Shown piece by piece: positions 6,793 to 12,629 of a stretch of DNA of 12,629 nt. The notes below the pieces were generated by a model. That model did not search any database. It was not told the DNA's origin and saw nothing but the letters and a program-made list of their open reading frames with translations. The DNA is from Lachnospiraceae bacterium (GTDB lineage Bacteria; Bacillota; Clostridia; Lachnospirales; Lachnospiraceae): contig CAADTP010000074.1 of the NCBI GenBank assembly GCA_900751995.1, positions 1-12,629 of the forward strand. Reading direction: 5' to 3'. The stretch's first letter is position 1, and every line of letters begins with the position of its first letter. Made by a program: the position numbers and the translations under genes.

Positions 6793-7419
6793 CTATTTCA
6801 GTGTGGTTACGATCAGTTTACTTTCCAGTGCAGCTGCTATCAGATCCTCTTTACAGCTGTATCCCGCCTTGGCGATCATTTCCTGAAAATTCCATCTTAC
6901 CCCTGAAGCAGAGCAGTCCATTTTCCTTGCGATCTCGGAATATGACATCCCGTGAATGTACAGGCGCAGCATCTCCAGCTGTCTGGGACTGATATCACCG
7001 CTTGTGATCCAGTTAAGTTCCACCTCCGGTGCCACATCCGGAAATACATGCTCCCCATTTAACGTTCTGTAGATCACACTCCGTATTTCCTCTTCCCCGT
7101 GATCCTTATACCAGAGACTGTCTGCGCATCCGCTCTTTGCCCTTTCCAGCACCCTGGGATCGATCAGCGAAGTAACGACCAATACCTTTGTATATGGATA
7201 TTTTTCCCTGATGATCTTTCCGGCACTCAGCCCATCATGATTATGAAATGTCTGCACATCCATAAGCACAAGATCAATTGCCGAGTAAGAGCAGATCTTT
7301 ACAGCTTCACAGGCATCCGAAACTGTCTGAACATGTCGGAATTCCGGTTCCCGCATAATAATACTTTCAAAATACTTCTGCATGATCCTCTGATCTTCTA
7401 CTATCAGTATCCGTACCAT
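6793..7419 (-). CDS. LuxR/NarL-type response regulator
   Basis: A 208-residue two-domain regulator. The receiver domain (about 1-120) has the acidic pair E8-D9, the phosphoacceptor D54 in LVLMD, the switch T83 in VVTS, and K105. All are in standard positions, so it should be phosphorylated normally. A LuxR-type helix-turn-helix follows (about 143-206): ISPRQLEMLRLYIHGMSYSEIA, then the recognition helix around SASGVRWNFQEM. It should bind DNA as a dimer after phosphorylation by the upstream kinase. The start ATG is inside the 3' end of the kinase gene (53-nt overlap), with GGGAG 3 nt upstream and AAGGATGG a little further up. TAG ends the gene. The target genes are unknown. Confidence 0.92.
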   Translation of the reverse strand: MVRILIVEDQRIMQKYFESIIMREPEFRHVQTVSDACEAVKICSYSAIDLVLMDVQTFHNHDGLSAGKIIREKYPYTKVLVVTSLIDPRVLERAKSGCADSLWYKDHGEEEIRSVIYRTLNGEHVFPDVAPEVELNWITSGDISPRQLEMLRLYIHGMSYSEIARKMDCSASGVRWNFQEMIAKAGYSCKEDLIAAALESKLIVTTLK

Positions 7420-8710
7420 AGACTCCCATCCTTTCTGACAGCGGCATTTTTAACACCAGACAAAACTCCGGTGAAAAAGAAACCTGCATAATACATTTCT
7501 CTGACTCCGCTGCTTTTCTCAACGCAGACAGACCACCACCTTCTTCTGCATTTTTTTCAGGTGCATCTCCATCATTCGTTATCCGGATGCTATATTCATT
7601 TACACCTTTGTCTATCTTCACCAGAACCGTACTGCCATGGGCGTGTCTGGCACAATTTGTCACACATTCACGGATCGCTCTGTCTGTCAGCAGCCTGTAG
7701 GAGGGATGCTGAGGCAAATTTCCGCTGATCTGAACATAAATTCCAAGCTCTTCTGCATGCCTGATCGTATCCGCGCATAATTCTTCCATATTCTCAACAG
7801 AAGAATCTGTAAGAATATAGACCAGATGCTTTAATGCAGATAACTGTTTATCCATTTTATCCTGAGTTTCTTTTCTTTCCAATATCCTGCGTATTGACAG
7901 AAGGCTTCGGCCAAAATTGTCATGAACCTGCATTTTCATGGCAAGTGTCTCCTGCTCTCTTATTTTATCTCCGATTTTTTCATACATTTCCTCCAGCTTA
8001 TGATTCAGGATTTCCAGCTTTTCATTATTTGCTCTGATCTTTTCACCATTGTAATAAATTTCTGATACATTAACTGCCACTGTCTGCAGATATCCTGCAC
8101 AATCCGGCTCCTGCAGACGATATTCCTGAAACATCCAGACGGAAGCATCCGGAAAATAAAATACATTACTGTCGCTGCTTAATCTGCGAAGTCCCTTTGC
8201 TTCGGATACTCCATCTATTACTTTCCGCAATACCTCATAATCCTGCAGATAGGAGCCTGTCATTATCCTGCTCAGTTCCTGCATCTTGGTATTGCACAAA
8301 ACGATTCTTCCAAGAGGATCCGAAAAACACACCCCGCAGGGAACATCATCAACAGCTTCATTCACGGACCAGTAAGACAAAGAATGTTGATATCTGCGTC
8401 TCTCTCTACAGATTGCCCGGCAAAGATAAAGCAACAATACCACCATCGCTGCCATCAAAACACTGACCGGACACCCCCGGAGCATTAGCTGATATGCACT
8501 TTCATCCTGGCAATATCTGTGATCATTCATCAGAAAGCCCATAAGCATAAAAGAAACTGCAAAAACAGTCACTGCTGTTATAATTTTCTTTTTCCCGTAA
8601 AAACAGGTTATCCTGATCAACAGAAGGATCAATTCCAGAATCAGGCAGATTTCAAGAAGGATCATCAGAAAATCCTGCATTGCCATACTGCATTCCGCAA
8701 AATCAGTCAT
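7367..8710 (-). CDS. Sensor histidine kinase with PAS-like domain
   Basis: A 447-residue membrane kinase. Three hydrophobic segments (about 12-33, 42-60 and 80-101) are followed by a PAS-like region (about 113-218, with VPCGVCFSDPLGRIVLCN). A coiled coil (about 222-258) leads to the phosphoacceptor H263 in MQVHDNFGRSLLSIRR, the HD-x-x-G-x-x-L form of NarL-partner kinases. The ATPase domain has an N box with E348 and N352 in IRECVTNCARHAHGS, and a G box near 388-396 (AEEGGGLSAL). The catalytic residues look intact. The frame is open 14 codons further up, but ATG 8710 overlaps the stop of the preceding gene as ATGA. AGAGAGG is 6 nt before it, so that start is preferred. It is coupled to the 7TM protein upstream and the regulator downstream. 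Confidence 0.9.
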   Translation of the reverse strand: MTDFAECSMAMQDFLMILLEICLILELILLLIRITCFYGKKKIITAVTVFAVSFMLMGFLMNDHRYCQDESAYQLMLRGCPVSVLMAAMVVLLLYLCRAICRERRRYQHSLSYWSVNEAVDDVPCGVCFSDPLGRIVLCNTKMQELSRIMTGSYLQDYEVLRKVIDGVSEAKGLRRLSSDSNVFYFPDASVWMFQEYRLQEPDCAGYLQTVAVNVSEIYYNGEKIRANNEKLEILNHKLEEMYEKIGDKIREQETLAMKMQVHDNFGRSLLSIRRILERKETQDKMDKQLSALKHLVYILTDSSVENMEELCADTIRHAEELGIYVQISGNLPQHPSYRLLTDRAIRECVTNCARHAHGSTVLVKIDKGVNEYSIRITNDGDAPEKNAEEGGGLSALRKAAESEKCIMQVSFSPEFCLVLKMPLSERMGVYGTDTDSRRSEDHAEVF

Positions 8711-10374
8711 CTTCCGCCTCTCTTTCTGAATACGATACATCCGATAAACCATTCGTTTTCATCTTCCTGCTGCACATCTAATTCCGGTCTTTCTGACATT
8801 AATCCCCGCAGATCTTCTTCTGCTACAATATGAACTGAAATACGCAGAGCATCATCGATCTGCGACACACGATAAAAAACAGACTGCATTGTATCAAATA
8901 ATCGTTCCACAAGCCATTCAAAGGTATCATAGCATTTCAGTATATCATCTGCATTCAGCTGTACTTCCCCATTTTCGACATAATAAGCCGCCCGGATCTT
9001 GCATAATTTTAAGCTGTCACAGGATTCCGCAAGACTCTGTCTGAGATCCTCCATTGTAAGCAGATTTCCGTCTGATGCATATTGTGTCAATACCAGATTT
9101 TTTCTTCTCTTTAAATATGTACCAACAGCCACGATCTTTCCCAGGATCCGGTCATAGTGTTCCCTTGACTCCGTTCTTTCCAACTCATCCATCAGCTGTG
9201 ACAGCAATTCCAGCTGCCCGGCTGTCTGATTCTGTATCATGTTCAGAAGCCGGTTCTGTTCTTCCGTTTTTCTTCGCTCAGCCTCTTTCTGATAGGTTTT
9301 CTGCAGCAGACGATTTCTGGCAGTCAACTCCTCCTGCTGTTCCCGGATATCCTGATACTGATCCAAAAGTACTGAAATATCTTCCGACCAGAACAAATGC
9401 CCTCCTCTTATAGGAATATGGTTGATCCGGATTCCCTGTTCCTGTACAGCTGATCTGTTTATTACAATTTTACGCAGTTCCGGTGACAGCTCCGGAAAAT
9501 CACCGGAATGATAATAACACTGAAAAGAATCATCCGTAATCTCTGCATCCAGTCCTCCGGAGGTCTGGAATAATTCAAAATATCGATTATTTGTCTGTAT
9601 CAGGCCGCATAATATACACCCCTGATAAATTGCCGCCATTAAAAGGCAGCATACTGCTGTCATATCCCCGGCAATTGTTTTGATCAGAGGCAGGCGGAGT
9701 AAATTCCCGATATTCCATCCCAGAAGCAATATTCCCGGAATAACCGGCAGCCAGAATTGTTTCCTTCCCGGGATCCTGCTTTTTCTGATCAGCATAATTT
9801 CCATCCATATCAGACAAAATATGATCCATCCCTGGATCACTATAAAAAGAATACCATAGCTGTAATCTCTGTCCGAAAACGGAGGCCGCCCGGAAAACCG
9901 AAACACCAGCTGATGCAGGTCATTTGTAAAAACACAGACGATCATAACCACCGCAAAAGCCAGCAACGCAATGATTTTTCTGCCTGTTTTCTCGCCGTCC
10001 TTTTCACCCAGAAACATTGCTGCTGCCAGTCCAAGGACCGGTATCAGGATCATCGGAATATAATACAGATACCAGCAGATATGTTCTCCAAGCGGATCAT
10101 AAAAAATATGGAATTTTACTGTCCGCACAAAGAACCAGAATACCATCAGACAGCCAATTGCAGTCAGACATCTGCGCGTTTTTCTATGCACTACATGCTT
10201 TTCCAGATAGATCACCCAGGCACAATACATTCCCAGATAAATACAGTTACGACACTGATCTGCGAGATTTCTCATAAAAACATTTTCCGGTCTTCCCAGC
10301 CTGCAGAAATACGCCAGAAATACACTTATCAGGATTCCTCCATACGACAGTGCCCTTTTTTTATTGTATGTCAT
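8707..10374 (-). CDS. 7TM histidine-kinase-like sensor lacking catalytic residues
   Basis: A 555-residue protein. The first about 258 residues form seven or eight membrane helices (about 11-26, 44-58, 70-85, 101-121, 134-150, 172-195, 208-225, 236-258). The FTNDLHQLVF segment (149-158) is typical of the N-terminal 7TM region of histidine kinases. A PAS-like part (262-335) and a charged coiled coil (about 336-380) follow. The C-terminal region (381-555) has the position of a kinase core, but there is no candidate phosphoacceptor HD/HE. The place of the N box (residues 473-495) reads LNADDILKCYDTFEWLVERL without the Asn, and there is no glycine-rich G box. It is therefore probably a pseudokinase that senses a ligand and acts through the ATGA-overlapping kinase. 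ATG 10374 has AGAGAGGA about 6 nt upstream. Confidence 0.87.
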   Translation of the reverse strand: MTYNKKRALSYGGILISVFLAYFCRLGRPENVFMRNLADQCRNCIYLGMYCAWVIYLEKHVVHRKTRRCLTAIGCLMVFWFFVRTVKFHIFYDPLGEHICWYLYYIPMILIPVLGLAAAMFLGEKDGEKTGRKIIALLAFAVVMIVCVFTNDLHQLVFRFSGRPPFSDRDYSYGILFIVIQGWIIFCLIWMEIMLIRKSRIPGRKQFWLPVIPGILLLGWNIGNLLRLPLIKTIAGDMTAVCCLLMAAIYQGCILCGLIQTNNRYFELFQTSGGLDAEITDDSFQCYYHSGDFPELSPELRKIVINRSAVQEQGIRINHIPIRGGHLFWSEDISVLLDQYQDIREQQEELTARNRLLQKTYQKEAERRKTEEQNRLLNMIQNQTAGQLELLSQLMDELERTESREHYDRILGKIVAVGTYLKRRKNLVLTQYASDGNLLTMEDLRQSLAESCDSLKLCKIRAAYYVENGEVQLNADDILKCYDTFEWLVERLFDTMQSVFYRVSQIDDALRISVHIVAEEDLRGLMSERPELDVQQEDENEWFIGCIVFRKRGGR

Positions 10375-10402
10375 GAAAATTCCTCTCTCATTAATACACC
10401 TC

Positions 10403-10481
10403 TGTGATAAGTATACTATAAAACTCTATTTTATTATATAGTTTTCAGAGAAATCATCCATTCTCAACCCCTGTTATCACA
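10403..10481. promoter_or_regulatory. Putative promoter/operator region of the sensory operon
   Basis: TGTGATAA (10403-10410) and TTATCACA (10474-10481) form a perfect 8-bp inverted repeat 63 bases apart. They flank an AT-rich core that contains ACTATA/TATAGT and TATAAT-like boxes on the minus strand (10433-10438 and 10410-10415). The arrangement suggests a promoter with flanking operator half-sites. No standard -35 box is at the right distance, so the promoter itself is not established. Confidence 0.35.
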
Positions 10482-10482
10482 A

Positions 10483-10510
10483 ACAGAGTGAACAATTCTG
10501 TCCACTCTGT
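10483..10510 (-). terminator. Hairpin after the repeat-protein gene, weak terminator candidate
   Basis: ACAGAGTG (10483-10490) pairs with CACTCTGT (10503-10510) around a 12-base loop. It starts about 10 bases beyond the stop of the 361-residue gene on the minus strand. Only TTTG follows, so termination would be weak. It also separates that gene from the sensory operon. Confidence 0.5.
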
Positions 10511-10520
10511 CTATCATCAC

Positions 10521-11606
10521 TCAAAATGGTCTTGGCTGGCCACAGTATTCGCAGAACCTTCCGGTATTCTCTGCACCGCACTGACATTTCCACAAACCGC
10601 CGGGCTGCTGCATTCCGTTGTTCATATTCATCCCAGGCTGCTGCATTCCATTGTTCATATGCATCCCCGGGTCCTGCATCCCATTGTTCATATTCATTCC
10701 GGGCTGCTGCATTCCGTTGTTCATATTCATCCCGGACTGCTGCATTCCACTATTCATGTTCATCCCGGGCTGCTGCATTCCATTGTTCATGTACATCCCG
10801 GACTGCTGCATTCCATTGTTCATGTTCATCCCGGGTTGCTGCATTCCGTTGTTCATATTCATCCCAGGCTGCTGCATTCCATTGTTCATGTACATCCCGG
10901 ACTGCTGCATTCCGTTATTCATCTGCATTCCAGATTGCTGCATTCTGCTGTTCATCTGCATCCCAGGCTGCTGCATTCCGTTATTCATCTGCATCCCGGG
11001 CTGCTGCATTCCAGCCGCATTTGGTGTCAAGGCGGCTATGATCTGATGACCTGTCTGCTCCACTTCCATCAATTCGCCTCTGTTATCGCTGCTTATGGAA
11101 AAAGTATTCAGACGAAAATCCATATCATCAAACCATGGAGTTTTTACTTTAATACGCATAGTATAATCAAATTCATACTTATATACCGGTGGCTGATAGC
11201 TTACGGTTTCTCCATCCTTTGTTGTATATGTTTCCTCGTTCTGCTGTCGTTCCACATCAACTCTACACTGCACAACAGCGGATAAAGGAACTATGTCCGG
11301 ATTTTCATTGACATCCAGCTTCCGTGCAACAGTAAAATTCCCCTTATTATCATCAATAAAAACATTATAATTTCTGGTATTGATCTGACGGGTTATACAA
11401 AAATCCATTACGGCTTTTTTGTTCTTTTCACGATATTCCAGTTGACGTTTTATATCCTCTACCGTACTGTGCCGCCGGTCTTCAAACCATGGTGACAATT
11501 TTTTTGCACAATCCTTACACAGATTTCCGTCATCCAGTTTTCTGTTTCCCAATAAACCTATTTTCTCTCCGCAGATATCACAGATCTTCTTATCAAATAA
11601 ACCCAT
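10521..11606 (-). CDS. DUF4428-type zinc protein with 12 Met/Gln/Asn-rich repeats and C-terminal zinc ribbon
   Basis: A 361-residue soluble protein. The N terminus has a zinc-binding CDIC...CKDC pair (C9, C12, C30, C33) in the form of the DUF4428 domain, followed by KKLSPWF. The middle (about 65-195) is a mixed beta region with R-x-Y-NVFIDD and PLSAVVQCRVDVE, as in other proteins of that family. Residues 199-330 are twelve 11-residue repeats of the form GMQQPGMNMNN, and a thirteenth breaks off after GMQQPG. The end is a zinc ribbon, WKCQCGAENTGRFCEYCG. Such a tail also occurs on SPFH-type membrane-associated proteins of Firmicutes, but no SPFH domain is seen here. The start has an ideal AAGGAGG 7 nt upstream. 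The molecular function is unknown. It appears to be a single-gene unit. Confidence 0.88.
   Translation of the reverse strand: MGLFDKKICDICGEKIGLLGNRKLDDGNLCKDCAKKLSPWFEDRRHSTVEDIKRQLEYREKNKKAVMDFCITRQINTRNYNVFIDDNKGNFTVARKLDVNENPDIVPLSAVVQCRVDVERQQNEETYTTKDGETVSYQPPVYKYEFDYTMRIKVKTPWFDDMDFRLNTFSISSDNRGELMEVEQTGHQIIAALTPNAAGMQQPGMQMNNGMQQPGMQMNSRMQQSGMQMNNGMQQSGMYMNNGMQQPGMNMNNGMQQPGMNMNNGMQQSGMYMNNGMQQPGMNMNSGMQQSGMNMNNGMQQPGMNMNNGMQDPGMHMNNGMQQPGMNMNNGMQQPGGLWKCQCGAENTGRFCEYCGQPRPF
10617..11012 (-). repeat. In-frame 33-bp tandem repeat array, 12 copies
   Basis: Twelve exact-length 33-bp units encode GMQQPGMNMNN and variants. The second half varies: M-Q-M-N in the first three copies, M-Y-M-N in copies four and seven, M-H-M-N in copy eleven, and M-N-M-N in the rest. 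Pro alternates with Ser at position five. One unit starts with Arg and one has Asp for Gln. All units keep length, so copy-number changes would not shift the frame. Confidence 0.95.
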
Positions 11607-11991
11607 ACCCTATCCTCCTTCTTTTTATAGTTGTGTTTTTGTTTATCTACATTATGCGTGAATGCTTCAATATTTGCACTAGCACCTCTGACAGTAACTG
11701 AATTCATCTCCACATCAATGGCAGGATCTCAGGATCGTATCTAAAAATCCTGTCCATTTCTATATGTTCAGGATATACCGTATGGGATACTCTCTGCCAG
11801 ACACAACCGTCCCGAGGATGTCAAGTAAAAACCACAAAGTTTTTACTATTTTTTTTGCGTTTTTTTCCCATAAAACCGTTGTTTTCATACAGAGGACGTT
11901 TCATTAAGGTTACAAAAATACAGGGGGTGGACGTTATATAAATGCTATAGACTTTCATATAGTGGATGTTGTATAAAGACTACAAAATCTA
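11607..11991. other. Gene-free interval between repeat-protein gene and recombinase remnant
   Basis: No convincing gene on either strand in these 385 bp. It holds the promoter of the repeat-protein gene (not resolvable), a short inverted repeat CAGGAT (11730-11735) with ATCCTG (11747-11752), the orphan plus-strand terminator and the 35-bp repeats. The last two are listed separately. Confidence 0.6.
11824..11856 (+). terminator. Orphan intrinsic terminator on the plus strand
   Basis: AGTAAAAAC (11824-11832) pairs perfectly with GTTTTTACT (11839-11847) around CACAAA. After one A comes a run of eight T's (11849-11856), then GCG and seven more T's. It is a good plus-strand terminator, yet no plus-strand gene precedes it within 1.2 kb. 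It probably comes from a mobile element that once filled this site. Confidence 0.65.
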
Positions 11992-11996
11992 TTATT
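11892..11996. repeat. Three imperfect direct repeats spaced exactly 35 bp
   Basis: Units start GAGGACGTT (11892), GTGGACGTT (11927) and GTGGATGTT (11962). They continue in register, for example ATTAAGGTTACAAAA in the first and ATAAAGACTACAAAA in the third. About 19 of the first 26 positions agree between units one and three. The third unit runs into the stop codon of the recombinase remnant. Confidence 0.6.
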
Positions 11997-12357
11997 TCAA
12001 TTCTTTCCAACACATCTCTATCCTTCCATCATCATGCATATAAATGGCTTTTACATATTTTTGAAGCACTTCCGGTGTCAACTTTTCAAATCCCATAAAT
12101 TCAATCATCTGATCAACCGGTATGTTTTTCTTCAACAATATTTCTTTCTCATCACCGATTAGATTTTCAACTTCTTGAATACGTTTCTGTAAATTTAGTT
12201 TCTCTTTTTCCAGTTGAGTTTTGGTTGAAGCGAACTGATCTCGAGTAATTTCCCCATTTCGATATTCTTCATACCCCTGAAGGTTCTGAGTTTTTATTTG
12301 CTCCAATCGCTTTTCACATTCCGCTTTTTCTTTACTATATAAAGAAATGGATTTGTG
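11992..12357 (-). pseudogene. C-terminal remnant of a large serine recombinase
   Basis: The minus-strand frame is open from a TAA at 12358-12360 down to the stop at 11992. It encodes a coiled-coil-rich segment (SLYSKEKAECEKRLEQIK, then GYEEYRNGEITRDQF) and the closing motif LTPEVLQKYVKAIYMHDDGRIEMCWK. That is the end of the large serine recombinases (resolvase/TnpX type) of clostridial conjugative transposons. The catalytic resolvase domain and the zinc-ribbon part are missing, and about 120 of roughly 500 residues remain. The first possible start is a TTG at 12306, and no good ribosome site precedes it. The frame breaks at the promoter of the neighbouring TetR gene, so this is most likely a decayed copy cut by a deletion or rearrangement. 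It is probably not expressed as a functional protein. Confidence 0.8.
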
Positions 12358-12364
12358 TTATACT
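12356..12364 (+). promoter_or_regulatory. Extended -10 promoter of the TetR-type gene
   Basis: TGTTATACT matches an extended -10 box (TG-n-TATAMT form). It lies 40 bases before the start codon. No clear -35 box is present 17 bases upstream, which extended -10 promoters tolerate. It sits on the break point of the recombinase remnant. Confidence 0.5.
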
Positions 12365-12404
12365 TTATTCAAGAATGCTGATAAGCTATGGGAGGGAAGC
12401 GACT

Positions 12405-12629
12405 ATGCAAAATCCAGTTCCTGACGAAAGATATTCTGTGGCAGATGAAGCCATCCTGGGCGCTTTTTTTAAACTAATAAAGAAAAAAACTCCTGACCAG
12501 ATCACTGTATCCGATATCACAAAAACAGCTGGTATCGCGAGAAGCACTTTTTATAATCATTATCAGGACATCCCCTCTCTTGTATCTGCTGTTGAAGAAA
12601 AGACGATCCATGATGTTTTCTCCATAATG
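12405..12629 (+). CDS. TetR-family transcriptional regulator, partial (3' end outside window)
   Basis: The first 75 codons are present. Residues about 12-62 form a TetR-type helix-turn-helix: helix 1 around ADEAILGAFFKLIKKKTPDQ, then ITVSDITKTAGIARSTFYNH with the signature STFYNHY at 47-53, followed by DIPSLVSAVEE. The start ATG (12405) has GGGAGGG (12390-12396) 8 nt upstream. The ligand-binding half is beyond the window, so neither ligand nor target can be named. Genes of this kind often control an adjacent efflux pump or oxidoreductase, which would lie to the right. It is divergent from the recombinase remnant. Confidence 0.92.
   Translation, partial: MQNPVPDERYSVADEAILGAFFKLIKKKTPDQITVSDITKTAGIARSTFYNHYQDIPSLVSAVEEKTIHDVFSIM

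Noticed and set aside
10617..11012. Possible CRISPR array because of regular 33-bp repeats
   Set aside because: The units are contiguous with no unique spacers and code in frame within a larger protein.
10488..11285. Plus-strand frames of His/Pro/Leu or Cys/Ile/Pro repeats through the array
   Set aside because: They are antisense readings of the 33-bp repeats. The minus-strand frame has an ideal ribosome site and zinc motifs at both ends.

Overview
The window looks like part of the chromosome of a low-to-mid GC, anaerobic, acetogenic member of the Lachnospiraceae, most like Blautia. The strongest evidence is a Wood-Ljungdahl gene set on the minus strand, rnfC2-metV-metF, which encodes the NADH-linked methylene-tetrahydrofolate reductase known from Acetobacterium woodii. 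The ribosome binding sites and the three-gene sensor module are also typical of gut Firmicutes. The genus is an inference; nothing here fixes it.

Layout. (1) 1-99: the 3' end of an IS200/IS605-type element, with the hairpins of a TnpB omega-RNA. Its last base falls about 40 bp before a ROK-family regulator (141-1274, +). (2) A bidirectional terminator (1302-1379) separates that gene from a minus-strand block: uridine kinase (1391-2011), metF (2187-3065), metV (3150-3770) and rnfC2 (3772-5736). (3) 5737-6154 is an AT-rich intergenic stretch with a pair of interleaved inverted repeats. (4) 6155-10374 (-) is a sensory block: a 555-residue 7TM histidine-kinase-like protein that has lost its catalytic residues, a PAS-type sensor kinase joined to it by an ATGA overlap, a LuxR-type response regulator overlapping the kinase by 53 nt, and then a small two-helix zinc-ribbon protein. 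(5) 10521-11606 (-) is a DUF4428-type protein carrying twelve 11-residue repeats before a C-terminal zinc ribbon. (6) 11607-12357 is a mobile-element scar: an orphan plus-strand terminator, three 35-bp-spaced imperfect repeats, and the C-terminal remnant of a large serine recombinase. (7) A TetR-type regulator starts at 12405 (+) and runs off the end.

How the genes work together. MetF reduces methylene-THF to methyl-THF, and RnfC2 is expected to feed it electrons from NADH. MetV bridges the two and is a clear paralogue of the N-terminal third of RnfC2. Udk (pyrimidine salvage) is separated from metF by a hairpin and probably has no functional link to it. The sensor block looks like one transcript in which a membrane pseudokinase senses a signal, the second protein is the active kinase, and the regulator binds DNA. 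Its target is not visible, though the zinc-ribbon membrane protein 113 nt downstream is a candidate member of the same transcript. Both ends of the window carry remains of mobile elements, one at each edge.
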